Part shown: positions 25,335 to 34,380 of the stretch, in pieces
Layout of the letters: every line of letters begins with the position of its first letter
Numbering within the stretch: the stretch's first letter is position 1
Assembly: GCF_012720115.1 (NCBI RefSeq)
Contig: NZ_VNWN01000004.1
Coordinates: forward strand, 1-64,000
Source: Sneathiella chinensis
GTDB lineage: Bacteria > Pseudomonadota > Alphaproteobacteria > Sneathiellales > Sneathiellaceae
Direction of reading: 5' to 3'
DNA length: 64,000 bases
Translations under genes and position numbers: made by a program
Notes under the pieces: generated by a model
What the model saw: only the letters and a program-made list of their open reading frames with translations
What the model was told of the DNA's origin: nothing
Database searches by the model: none

Positions 25335-27614
25335 ATGGACGTAGAAGTCGTGCAACAGGATCCGGTATTCAGGGCGCTGGATACGATGTCGGATGCCATG
25401 ACGGTTTTTAATCGGAATGGCGCCCTGATTTATTTCAATAACAGTTTACTGAAGCTATATGGCTTTACCGGGGATCAGGTCCGTCTGGGCATGTTGTTTG
25501 CGGACCTGTTGGAACTGGTCGAGGCGCAGGAAGCGCCGCAGGCAACCGGCGCCGCTGAGGGGGGCGGGACGTCCCAAATGCCGTATCCGGATTTTTCCGA
25601 CCGAAAGGACTGGGAATTCGAGATCCCGTTGGCAGACGGGCGCTGGGTGCGCTGTGCGGGCAGTTGGACGGAAGAAGAATTGCTGATCTGCTTTCAGAAG
25701 GACATAACCGCGCAGGTCCTTGAGGATCGCGAGCGGAACCGGCTTCATGCCTTGTACCGGGCCGCGTTTGATGCCAACAACCATCTTGGCTCGATCACGG
25801 TTCTGGAAACCGGTAAATTTATTGATGTGAATGATGGCTGGTGCCAGAAATCCGGCTATCGCCGTGAAGAGGCGATTGGCAAAACGGCGCTGGAACTGAA
25901 TATCTGGGCGTCCCCGGCGGAACGGGAAAGGCTGGTGGCTGCGCTGCAAGCAACCAGCAAACTTGACCATTTTCCCATGGTGATGCGGACGCGGCAGGGG
26001 GAGCTTCGGAATATCGTCCTGAATACAGAGGTCATTTCGGTGGGCGGGGTTCGGTGCCTGTTCCTGTCAGCGATCGACGTAACGGACAGCCTTGAAATGC
26101 GGCGGGCGTTTGAGATTACGGAAAACCGGGTCCGCGCCATTTTCGACAACGCGCCGATCGGGATGGCGCTTTACAATCAGGCGCTTTCCCGCGTGGTTGT
26201 GGCGAATGACGAATATTATCGGGTGCTGGGGCGCAGTCCGGCGGAATTGGAGCATTTGGGTTGGCGCGGGATTACCCACCCGGACGATCTGGTTCGGGAT
26301 GGAACATATTATGACCGCCTGATCCGCGCGGAAATTCCGGGATACGAGACGGAAAAGCGTTTTGTTCACCCGGACGGGGCCGTTGTCTGGGTCAATGTAT
26401 CGGTTGTCGGGATCGAGCCGGGCAAGGATGGCATGTTCACGCACCATCTGGTCATGGTGACGGATATTACCGAAAAGAAGAAAACCGCTGTGGCGCTTGA
26501 AGCCGTGCAGGACCGGCTGCGTGATTTCACCAGTGTCAGCGCCGACTGGTACTGGGAAATCGATCACGAAGGACGGCTTGCCTATCTTTCCATTCAGGAT
26601 AGCGAAGGGGGGGAAACCCAACCGGAGCAATATGCCGGGCAGGATGTTTTTGAGATATTGCAAAGGCAGTCCGATGATCAGGAAAGCTTGCAGCTTTATT
26701 CAGAGAAGGTCGCGAACCGGGAGGCCTTTCGGGACCTGTCCCATTTTCGGATTGATCCGCAAACAGGGCAGAAGCAGTGGATCCGAACCAGCGGAAAACC
26801 GTTCTATGACAGTCAGGGCGGCTATCTCGGGTTTCGGGGGTCTGCAACCGATGTGACCGAGCAGGTGGAGTTGGAAGAAAAACTCATTCAGGCCCAGAAG
26901 ATGGAAGCCGTGGGGCAACTGACCGGGGGGATTGCCCATGATTTCAACAATCTGTTGGCGGTGATCCAGGGCAATGCGGAGATCGTCCGGGAAAATTTGG
27001 AGCAGGGGGGAGAGGTCTCGCTTGCGCAGGTGGATACCATCATTCGGGCCGTCATGCGCGGTGCGGAATTGACGCAAAGCATGCTGGCCTTTTCCCGCAA
27101 GCAAAATCTGAGGCCGCGTGCGTTTGATGTCAGGCCCTGCATCGAAGGGATGGCTGTTATCCTGCGGCGGGTTCTGGGCGAAGCGGTGGAGGTGAAAACG
27201 GCCTTTGATGACGGTCTGTGGGATTGCCTCGCCGATCAGGGGAAGGTGGAAAATGCCCTCCTGAACCTGTCGATCAATGCCCGGGATGCCATGCCGGAGG
27301 GGGGTGTACTGACCCTTGAGGCCCGGAATGCGGTTCTGGACAACGGCGATGCGGCCCGGCTCAGGGACCTGAAACCGGGGGACTATGTCGTTCTGACAGT
27401 CCGGGATACCGGCGTTGGCATGACACCGGAGCAGTTGGAGCATGTGTTCGAGCCGTTCTATACCACCAAGGAAATCGGCAAGGGAACCGGCCTTGGTCTC
27501 AGCATGGTGTATGGGTTCGCCCGTCAATCCGGGGGGCATGTGGCCATAGATTCCGTGCCCGGGCGCGGGACTGTGGTGCGGCTTTACCTGCCGGTTGCCA
27601 CCCCGTCTGCCTGA
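25335..27614 (+). CDS. Multi-PAS sensor histidine kinase
   Basis: The 759-residue protein has four or five PAS domains (about 12-60, 140-260, 268-395 and 400-515), no transmembrane segments and so probably cytosolic. The HisKA domain carries phospho-acceptor His535 (GGIAHDFNNLL). The HATPase domain has N box NLSINARDAMPEGG, G1 DTGVGM, F box FEPFYTTK and G2 GKGTGLGLSM. No receiver is attached and no response regulator is adjacent, so its partner is unlinked. The start at 25335 has AAGG before it. An upstream TTG at 25290 is less likely. The ligand is unknown; neighbouring operons suggest respiration or glycerol metabolism only by position. Confidence 0.9.
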   Translation: MDVEVVQQDPVFRALDTMSDAMTVFNRNGALIYFNNSLLKLYGFTGDQVRLGMLFADLLELVEAQEAPQATGAAEGGGTSQMPYPDFSDRKDWEFEIPLADGRWVRCAGSWTEEELLICFQKDITAQVLEDRERNRLHALYRAAFDANNHLGSITVLETGKFIDVNDGWCQKSGYRREEAIGKTALELNIWASPAERERLVAALQATSKLDHFPMVMRTRQGELRNIVLNTEVISVGGVRCLFLSAIDVTDSLEMRRAFEITENRVRAIFDNAPIGMALYNQALSRVVVANDEYYRVLGRSPAELEHLGWRGITHPDDLVRDGTYYDRLIRAEIPGYETEKRFVHPDGAVVWVNVSVVGIEPGKDGMFTHHLVMVTDITEKKKTAVALEAVQDRLRDFTSVSADWYWEIDHEGRLAYLSIQDSEGGETQPEQYAGQDVFEILQRQSDDQESLQLYSEKVANREAFRDLSHFRIDPQTGQKQWIRTSGKPFYDSQGGYLGFRGSATDVTEQVELEEKLIQAQKMEAVGQLTGGIAHDFNNLLAVIQGNAEIVRENLEQGGEVSLAQVDTIIRAVMRGAELTQSMLAFSRKQNLRPRAFDVRPCIEGMAVILRRVLGEAVEVKTAFDDGLWDCLADQGKVENALLNLSINARDAMPEGGVLTLEARNAVLDNGDAARLRDLKPGDYVVLTVRDTGVGMTPEQLEHVFEPFYTTKEIGKGTGLGLSMVYGFARQSGGHVAIDSVPGRGTVVRLYLPVATPSA

Positions 27615-27632
27615 AAACGGGGCGGCAGCCGC

Positions 27633-27754
27633 TTTCATTTATCTTTCATTTGATCTGACTATGGTGCGGATGTCCGTGTGAAAACCGGGCGACGGGCGTT
27701 TGCAGGCCCTTAAAAATGTCCGTTTCTGCAAGCCGCGAGTGGATTTTCATTTGA
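27633..27754. promoter_or_regulatory. TTTCATTT repeats upstream of glpD (candidate GlpR sites)
   Basis: TTTCATTT occurs at 27633-27640, 27644-27651 and 27745-27752. The first two are spaced exactly 11 bases. The glpK upstream region carries a related pair (CTTCATTTAC then TTTCATAT on the minus strand, 40826-40843). Shared direct repeats ahead of two glycerol genes near a glpR gene suggest GlpR operators. Inferred. Confidence 0.4.
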
Positions 27755-27839
27755 CATTCGTTAGTGGTTCGTATTACCTGCAAATGCTTTCGTGATATTT
27801 CAATTTTTGATCCGGTGAAAGCGACAAGAGGAAGACTCA

Positions 27840-29345
27840 ATGTCGGCAGATTACGATCTTTTCATTATCGGCGGTGGTATCAATGGCTGTGGTATCGCCC
27901 GGGATGCGGTCGGGCGGGGCTATTCCGTCGCCTTGTGTGAAATGAATGATCTCGCCAGCGGGACTTCTTCCGGATCAACGAAGCTGGTGCATGGCGGTCT
28001 CCGCTATCTCGAGCACTACGAATTTCGTCTGGTGAGGGAAGCGCTGGGCGAGCGAGAAGTGCTGTGGCACATGGCGCCCCATATCATATGGCCGTTGCGC
28101 TTTGTGCTGCCGCACCATTCCGGGCTGCGCCCGGCGTGGTTGCTGCGACTCGGGTTGTTCCTTTACGATCATATTGGGGGACGAAAGGAACTTCCCGGCA
28201 CCAGGTCCGTTGACTTGCGATCAGACGAGGTGGGAACTCCCCTCAAGGACGATTTCAAGCGCGGGTTTGAATATTCCGACTGCTGGGTGAATGACGCCCG
28301 TCTTGTGGCCCTGAACGCCATGGATGCCGCCGCACGCGGGGCCCGGATTGAAACCCGGACAAAATGTGTGCGCGCCGTTCGAAAAGACGGTCTGTGGCAT
28401 ATCACAACCCGGAACCAGTTGACCGGGGCTGAAGCGGAAACAACGGCCCGGATGCTGATCAATGCCTCTGGCCCTTGGGTGGATGCGGTCCTTGGCGATA
28501 CGGTTGGGGAAACCGATCCTCATAACGTCCGGCTTGTTCAGGGCAGCCATATTGTGGTGCCGAAAATTTTCGATCATGACCGCTGCTACATTTTCCAGAA
28601 TGCGGACGACCGCATTATTTTCGCTATCCCTTACGAGCAGGATTACACCCTGATCGGCACCACGGATCGGGATTACAAGGGCGATGTGAATGACATCCGT
28701 ATTTCCGGCGAGGAAACCACCTATCTTGTGAAGGCGGCCAGCGAGTATTTCAACACGCCGCTGCGCGAGGAAGACGTTGTCTGGACCTATTCCGGGGTGC
28801 GCCCGCTGTATGATGACGGCGCCACCAAGGCGCAGGAAGCGACCCGGGATTATGTGCTCCGGCAGGATGGTGAACCCGGCGAGCCGCCCCTGATCAATGT
28901 GTTCGGCGGCAAGATCACGACCTATCGCCGTCTTGCAGAATCCATGCTGGAAAAAGTTGAGGCGGCCTTGGGGAAAAAGCAGGCTCCGTGGACAGAAAAA
29001 TCTGTTCTTCCCGGGGGGGATTTCGGAACGCAGGAATTTGATGCGGTCGTGTCAGCCTTGCAGAAGGATTATGCTTTCCTGCCGGAAGGGCTGGCATGGC
29101 GGCTGATCCGCTCCTACGGGACACTGGCCCGCGACATTCTGGGGGACGCCCGGTCTCTTGCCGATTTGGGGCAGAATTTCGGTGTGGGCCTCTATGAGCG
29201 CGAGGTCCGCTACCAGATGGATCAGGAATGGGCCGTATCCGCAGCAGACGTGGTCTGGCGGCGCAGCAAGCTGGGGATCCGCATGAGCGAAGACCAGATT
29301 GCGGCCCTTGAGGACTGGATGCAGGGGCAGCGCGCCGCAGCCTGA
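27840..29345 (+). CDS. glpD: Aerobic glycerol-3-phosphate dehydrogenase
   Basis: The 501-residue membrane-associated flavoenzyme oxidises sn-glycerol-3-phosphate to dihydroxyacetone phosphate and passes electrons to quinone. FAD binding: DLFIIGGGINGCGIARDA at residues 6-23. Other landmarks are SSGSTKLVHGGLRYLE (about 43-58), LIGTTDRDYKGD and INVFGGKITTYRR. The length is normal for GlpD. It begins the window's glycerol group with ugpBAEC, glpK and glpR. The ribosome-binding site is GAGGAAG. Confidence 0.95.
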   Translation: MSADYDLFIIGGGINGCGIARDAVGRGYSVALCEMNDLASGTSSGSTKLVHGGLRYLEHYEFRLVREALGEREVLWHMAPHIIWPLRFVLPHHSGLRPAWLLRLGLFLYDHIGGRKELPGTRSVDLRSDEVGTPLKDDFKRGFEYSDCWVNDARLVALNAMDAAARGARIETRTKCVRAVRKDGLWHITTRNQLTGAEAETTARMLINASGPWVDAVLGDTVGETDPHNVRLVQGSHIVVPKIFDHDRCYIFQNADDRIIFAIPYEQDYTLIGTTDRDYKGDVNDIRISGEETTYLVKAASEYFNTPLREEDVVWTYSGVRPLYDDGATKAQEATRDYVLRQDGEPGEPPLINVFGGKITTYRRLAESMLEKVEAALGKKQAPWTEKSVLPGGDFGTQEFDAVVSALQKDYAFLPEGLAWRLIRSYGTLARDILGDARSLADLGQNFGVGLYEREVRYQMDQEWAVSAADVVWRRSKLGIRMSEDQIAALEDWMQGQRAAA

Positions 29346-29426
29346 TTGCCCGGCCATGTTGTCTTCCGGGGAAAATGCTGCTAGAGAGCGGTCTTTCCGG
29401 TATTTTGAACGTCAGGGCCTTGGAAT

Positions 29427-29852
29427 ATGTCAGCTCCCGAAAAATCAATTGAAGAAACCATTCAGGATTTCAAGGATGCCTTCCTGTTTCTGGAGGAATG
29501 GACCGACCGCTACGGGTACCTGATTGATCTGGGACGCAAGCTGCCTGACTTTCCGGAAGCCGCCAAGGTGGATGAGAACCTGATGGAAGGCTGTCAGTCA
29601 CAGGTCTGGTTGCTGTCTCATATGGAAGGCGATCGCCTGCGTTTTCAGGCGGCCAGTGACGCCCTGATCGTCAGCGGCCTGATCGGCCTGTTGCTGGCGG
29701 TGTATGACAATCGAACGCCAGCGGAAATTCTGGATACCGATCCGGCCTTCCTGCAGGAACTGGGGCTAAACCAGCATCTCTCCCCCTCTCGCAGCAACGG
29801 CCTTTATTCCTTTGTGAAGCACATTAATGCCGCGGCCAGCCGCGCATCCTGA
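29427..29852 (+). CDS. sufE: Cysteine desulfuration protein SufE
   Basis: The 141-residue protein accepts sulfane sulfur from SufS onto its active cysteine for Fe-S cluster assembly. The conserved block DENLMEGCQSQVWLL (about 49-63) carries the active Cys56. SNGLYSFVKHI lies at the C-terminus. It is full length. It stands alone between glpD and the carboxylase gene, away from a suf operon. Confidence 0.93.
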   Translation: MSAPEKSIEETIQDFKDAFLFLEEWTDRYGYLIDLGRKLPDFPEAAKVDENLMEGCQSQVWLLSHMEGDRLRFQAASDALIVSGLIGLLLAVYDNRTPAEILDTDPAFLQELGLNQHLSPSRSNGLYSFVKHINAAASRAS

Positions 29853-29946
29853 CGTGTAAAACAAAACTCCGTCTTTCAATCATATAAACGCCGGTATAGC
29901 ATATCTCCAAAACAACAAGGAGCGGTCCAACCGCAGTAGGAGGAGT

Positions 29947-32900
29947 ATGTCTATTCGGTGCCTTGCCATCGCCAATCGCGGCGAGATTTCCCTGCGAATT
30001 ATCCGGTCAGCCCGCCTGTTGGGGATCGAGGCCGTTGCCTTGCATTCCGAAGATGATGCCGGGGCCCTGTTCGTGCGCCGTGCCGATCGGGCGGTGGTCT
30101 TGCCGGGCACCGGTCCCGCCGCCTATCTGGATATTCCCGCCGTTGTTGAGGCGATAAAACAGGCTGGCGCCGATGCGGTCCATCCCGGTTATGGCTTTCT
30201 GAGTGAGAACCCACAGTTTGCAGAGGCGTGCCGGGAAGCGGGCATTACTTTCGTTGGCCCGACACCCGAAACCCTGCAACAGTTGGCTGATAAAAGTGCG
30301 GCCCGGCGGTTGGCAATGGATATGGGCGTTCCCTGTCTTGGGGGGACCAATGACCCCACCAGTCTAGAGCGGGTAGAGGCCTTCATGGCGGACCTGCCCG
30401 CTGGCGAGGCCCTGTTCATCAAGGCGGTTTCGGGCGGGGGCGGGCGCGGAATGCGACTGGTCCATAAAGGGGATGATCTGGCCGCGGCCTTTAAAAGTGC
30501 CGAAGCGGAGGCCATGGCCGCTTTCGGGGATGGGCGCTTGTATGTGGAGCGGTTCATGCCGTCCGCCCGGCATGTGGAGGTGCAGGTGATCGGCGATGGA
30601 CAGCAGGTCTGCCATTTGTTCGATCGGGATTGCAGCCTGCAAAGGCGGCACCAGAAAATCGTTGAAATTGCACCTGCAGGGGATGTTGCGCCAGAAGTGC
30701 GCGAGCAATTATTCGATGCTGCCCTTCGAATGGCGGCAGCCTTGTCCTATCGCGGTGTGGGAACGTTCGAGTTTCTGGTTTCGAATGTGGATGGGACATT
30801 CGCCTTCATGGAGGCAAATCCCCGTTTGCAGGTTGAGCATACAGTGACCGAGGAAATATTGGGGTTGGATCTTGTCAGCCTGCAACTGGAGATCGCAGGC
30901 GGCAAAAGCCTTGTGGACCTTGGGGTGGTCCAATCCGCACTGCAGCCTGACGGCGTGGCCATTCAGGCCCGGATCAATGCGGAGGTGATCTCGGAAACCG
31001 GGGAGGTGCGCCCGGCAGGCGGGGCCTTGACCGGGCACGAGGTGCCAACGGGCAAGGGCATCCGTGTCGATGGCTGTGCCCATGGTGGCTGGCAACCGAA
31101 CCCCCGATATGACTCGCTGGTCTCCAAGGTGATCGTCCATACGGCCTATGGCGGGCAACAGGCGGCACTGCATCTGCTGGACAGGGCGCTGGGTGAATAT
31201 GTCATCGCCGGGACCGAAACCAGTATCCCGTTCGTCCGCGCTGTTCTGCAACATGAGGATGTCTTGCAGGGAAAGCTTTATACCCGCTTTGTGGATGACC
31301 ATGTGGCGGCCCTGTTTGCAGCATCACAACAGGTGCGAAAGACGCAGGAGGGGTTGGCGCCAACCGGGCAGCAAGGCCAGACGCAGTCGCATCTGCAGGC
31401 ACCGCCCGGAACCCGGCCCATTGAAAGCCATCTGATGGGGACGGTGGTTGAGCTGTCCTTGCAGCAGACGGATACGGTCGGATCAGGTCAGGTGGTTGCC
31501 ATTCTGGAAGCCATGAAAATGGAGCATCAGATTATCGCGTCTTTCTCCGGGCAGGTTGCCGGGGTGGCAGTCTCTGTGGGAGAGACGGTCGCCGAAGGCC
31601 AGCCCCTGTTCTTTGTGGAGCCAGCGGATATCGACAGGGCGCATGACACCATAGAGGAAACCGTGGACCTTGATGCGGTGCGCCCCGATCTTGCGGCCCT
31701 TCTTGAAAAGCAGGGCGCCGTTCTGGATGCCGCCCGCCCCGAGGCCGTGGCAAAGCGTCATGCCAAGGGCAAGCGGACGATCCGGGAGAATATTGCCCGG
31801 CTTGTGGATGACGGCAGTTTTTCAGAATATGGCAGCCTGAATATCGCGGCCCAGCGGTCCCGCCATTCGGTGGAAACCCTTGAGAAGATAAGCCCCGCCG
31901 ATGGCATGGTGGCCGGAACCGCCAGCCTGAACGGCCAGCATTTCGATGAAAGCCGGGCGGCTTGTGTTGTGCTCGGCTATGACTATACCGTATTTGCCGG
32001 CACGCAAGGGGTGATGAACCACAAGAAGACCGACCGCATGCTGCATCTGGCAGAGGCGCGCCAGCTTCCCGTGATTTTTTATGGGGAAGGCGGCGGCGGG
32101 CGGCCCGGTGATGTGGACTTGAACGCGGCTTCCACGCTGGACGTGCCAACCTTCCAGACCTATGCCCGGCTTTCCGGTCTGGTGCCGCGTATCGCCATCG
32201 CCAGCGGGCGGTGCTTTGCGGGTAATGCGGCCCTGATGGGGGTGAGCGATATCCTGATTGCAACGGAGGATACGACCATTGGCATGGGCGGTCCGGCCAT
32301 GATCGAGGGGGGCGGCCTTGGTGTGTTTACCCCGGACGAGGTGGGGCCTGTTTCCGTTCAGGGGCCAAACGGGGTTGTCGATCTGGTGGTGCCGGACGAG
32401 GAGGCGGCGACCGATGCTGCCCGCACCGTTCTCTCGTATTTCCAGGGGGAGGTAAAGGATTGGACGCAGGAGGATCAGCGGAAACTGCGTTTTGCCATTC
32501 CTGAGAACCGTCTGCGTGTCTATGACATTCGTGCGGTTATCGACCTGATTGCAGACACCGGATCGGTGACGGAACTTCGCCCTGACTTTGCGCCCGGAAT
32601 GTTGACCTGCTTTATCCGGATTGAGGGGCGCCCCCTTGGGCTGATTGCCAATAACCCGCAACATCTTGGCGGGGCGATTGATGCGGATGGGTCTGAAAAG
32701 GCGGCCCGGCATATCCAGCTTTGCGATGCCTTTGATATTCCGATCCTGTCGCTTTGTGATACCCCCGGTTTCATGGTGGGGCCGGAAGCCGAGAAAACGG
32801 CGCTGGTCCGAAAGACCGCCCGGCTTTTTGCGGCGGCGGGCAGTGTGACCGTTCCTTTTATGACGGTTATCTTGCGAAAAGCCTATGGTCTTGGGGCGCA

Positions 32901-33234
32901 GGCCATGGCGGGGGGCTCCACCCATGCGCCGTTCCTGACAATTTCATGGCCCACCGGTGAAATGGGTCCGATGGGGCTGGAGGGGGCCGTGCGGCTTGGC
33001 TTCCGAAAAGAGCTGGAGGCCATCGCGGATGAAGGCGAGCGGCAGGCGGCTTTTGATCAGATGGTGGCTGCGGCCTATGTGCGGGGGAAGGCCGTCAATG
33101 CGGCGGCCTTCATGGAAATTGATGATGTCATTGATCCGCTGGAAACCCGCACACGGCTGGTCATGGCGTTGAAGGCGGCCGGCAATGGCGCGCGCATTCG
33201 CGGCAAGAAACGGACCTTTGTCGATAGCTGGTAA
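29947..33234 (+). CDS. Single-chain biotin-dependent acyl-CoA carboxylase
   Basis: The 1095-residue multidomain enzyme carboxylates an acyl-CoA. Residues 1-450 are biotin carboxylase (HPGYGFLSENPQFA, ATP Gly loop SGGGGRGMR, FMEANPRLQVEH). Residues about 485-555 are the biotin carrier with EAMKMEH, biotinylated Lys524. Residues 575-1095 are a fused beta-alpha carboxyltransferase with GEGGGGRPGD and a C-terminal DTPGFMVGPEAEKT region. The order BC-BCCP-CT in one chain matches the single-chain long-chain or broad-range carboxylases described from Mycobacterium avium and Rhodopseudomonas palustris. The acyl chain used cannot be read from sequence. A strong GGAGGAG site precedes the ATG. Convergent with a LysR gene nine bases downstream. 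Confidence 0.92.
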   Translation: MSIRCLAIANRGEISLRIIRSARLLGIEAVALHSEDDAGALFVRRADRAVVLPGTGPAAYLDIPAVVEAIKQAGADAVHPGYGFLSENPQFAEACREAGITFVGPTPETLQQLADKSAARRLAMDMGVPCLGGTNDPTSLERVEAFMADLPAGEALFIKAVSGGGGRGMRLVHKGDDLAAAFKSAEAEAMAAFGDGRLYVERFMPSARHVEVQVIGDGQQVCHLFDRDCSLQRRHQKIVEIAPAGDVAPEVREQLFDAALRMAAALSYRGVGTFEFLVSNVDGTFAFMEANPRLQVEHTVTEEILGLDLVSLQLEIAGGKSLVDLGVVQSALQPDGVAIQARINAEVISETGEVRPAGGALTGHEVPTGKGIRVDGCAHGGWQPNPRYDSLVSKVIVHTAYGGQQAALHLLDRALGEYVIAGTETSIPFVRAVLQHEDVLQGKLYTRFVDDHVAALFAASQQVRKTQEGLAPTGQQGQTQSHLQAPPGTRPIESHLMGTVVELSLQQTDTVGSGQVVAILEAMKMEHQIIASFSGQVAGVAVSVGETVAEGQPLFFVEPADIDRAHDTIEETVDLDAVRPDLAALLEKQGAVLDAARPEAVAKRHAKGKRTIRENIARLVDDGSFSEYGSLNIAAQRSRHSVETLEKISPADGMVAGTASLNGQHFDESRAACVVLGYDYTVFAGTQGVMNHKKTDRMLHLAEARQLPVIFYGEGGGGRPGDVDLNAASTLDVPTFQTYARLSGLVPRIAIASGRCFAGNAALMGVSDILIATEDTTIGMGGPAMIEGGGLGVFTPDEVGPVSVQGPNGVVDLVVPDEEAATDAARTVLSYFQGEVKDWTQEDQRKLRFAIPENRLRVYDIRAVIDLIADTGSVTELRPDFAPGMLTCFIRIEGRPLGLIANNPQHLGGAIDADGSEKAARHIQLCDAFDIPILSLCDTPGFMVGPEAEKTALVRKTARLFAAAGSVTVPFMTVILRKAYGLGAQAMAGGSTHAPFLTISWPTGEMGPMGLEGAVRLGFRKELEAIADEGERQAAFDQMVAAAYVRGKAVNAAAFMEIDDVIDPLETRTRLVMALKAAGNGARIRGKKRTFVDSW

Positions 33235-33243
33235 GGGGCAGGA

Positions 33244-34137
33244 TCAACTCAGGGTGAAGGGCTGAAGGCTCTCCCGGAAATACTTGATAAACTCCTGAAG
33301 AAGCAGGGATCGGGGGTGGTATTTCGGGTAGAGAAGATCCAGCCGAAAAGGCAGGGACGGTTCAAAGGGGCGCGTGATCAGTCCGCGCCCGGCATATTCC
33401 GCCGCATCAATGGAACTGACAATGGCGGCCCCGACCCCTTTTTTGGCCAGAATACAGGCGGTTGCAAACTGGCGGACCTCAACGCGGGGCACCAGAATGG
33501 CCCCGGCATCGTCAAAGGCCTGTTTGACCAGATGATAAAACCGGTTGCCGCGATCCTGTATAATCATGGGCATCCCGCTCAGGTCTTCCGGGCGGATCAC
33601 TTTTTGCGCGGCCAGCGGGTGCTGGGGCGACAGGGCGCAGACGGTGCGGATATTCACGGACTCGTGGATCACCGCCCGGTGCCCCTCAAATTCATCGGCA
33701 ACGCCGATGTCATATTGCTGTGCCGCGATCCATTCCCGAACCCGGGCGGAGGAGCGGGTCTGGATCGACATGGTGACCTTTTCCCGGTCAGCCAGAAAGC
33801 CGGCAACAACCTCGGGCATCAGGGAGGTGGCGAAGCCGGGCAGGCAGGCAATGCGCAGATGGCCAGCTTTCTGGTTTCGAATATCTTCGGTTAGCTGGGC
33901 GATATGTTCAAGGCTGGCAATGGCCCGGTCAATCTCGCCGATCAGGAATTCCGCTTCATGGGTGGGGTGCAGGCGGCCTTGCCGCCGCTCGAAAAGGGGG
34001 ATGCCCATGGTCTGCTCAAGGCTGGAAATCAGTTTGCTGACTGCCGGTTGCGAGATATGCAGCATATGGGCCGCCTGGGTGACGCCGCCGGTCAGCATAA
34101 CGGCACGGAATGCCTCCAGTTGCCTGAGTCGAATCAT
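33244..34137 (-). CDS. LysR-family transcriptional regulator
   Basis: The 297-residue regulator has an N-terminal winged helix-turn-helix (RQLEAFRAVMLTGGVTQAAH, then SQPAVSKLISSLE) and a C-terminal effector-binding domain. The start at 34137 is preceded by GGGAG and begins MIRLRQLEAF; a longer frame exists but would add a non-family extension. It is divergent from ugpB across 243 bases that contain a 21-bp inverted repeat, so it probably regulates itself and possibly ugpBAEC. Regulation of the carboxylase gene behind it is another option. Confidence 0.9.
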   Translation of the reverse strand: MIRLRQLEAFRAVMLTGGVTQAAHMLHISQPAVSKLISSLEQTMGIPLFERRQGRLHPTHEAEFLIGEIDRAIASLEHIAQLTEDIRNQKAGHLRIACLPGFATSLMPEVVAGFLADREKVTMSIQTRSSARVREWIAAQQYDIGVADEFEGHRAVIHESVNIRTVCALSPQHPLAAQKVIRPEDLSGMPMIIQDRGNRFYHLVKQAFDDAGAILVPRVEVRQFATACILAKKGVGAAIVSSIDAAEYAGRGLITRPFEPSLPFRLDLLYPKYHPRSLLLQEFIKYFRESLQPFTLS

Positions 34138-34164
34138 GTGAGTTCTCCCGTTCCTACAGAGACA

Positions 34165-34185
34165 TCCATAACATAAAGTTATGGA
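34165..34185. promoter_or_regulatory. LysR-type operator between the LysR gene and ugpB
   Basis: TCCATAAC (34165-34172) and GTTATGGA (34178-34185) form a perfect 8-bp inverted repeat with five bases between, 28 bases upstream of the LysR start. Size and placement fit a LysR autoregulatory site. Confidence 0.6.
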
Positions 34186-34242
34186 GTTATTATACGATTT
34201 TATTGCTGGCGAAGAAAAAGGAAGGTTTCCGGCCAACTTCTG

Positions 34243-34260
34243 CTGTTTGTCATCAAACAG
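34243..34260. promoter_or_regulatory. Inverted repeat upstream of ugpB
   Basis: CTGTTTG (34243-34249) and CAAACAG (34254-34260) are perfectly complementary across four bases, 120 bases before ugpB. Candidate operator for an unidentified regulator. Confidence 0.4.
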
Positions 34261-34380
34261 TCATTGATACTGGAAAAAATCCCGATACTGTTACGGAGGG
34301 AGAAAGGTTGTCTCCGTGCAATAACTAATCATTATGGCCTGATCACGGGCCCTGATAGCAACAACCTATAGGGAAGAGCA

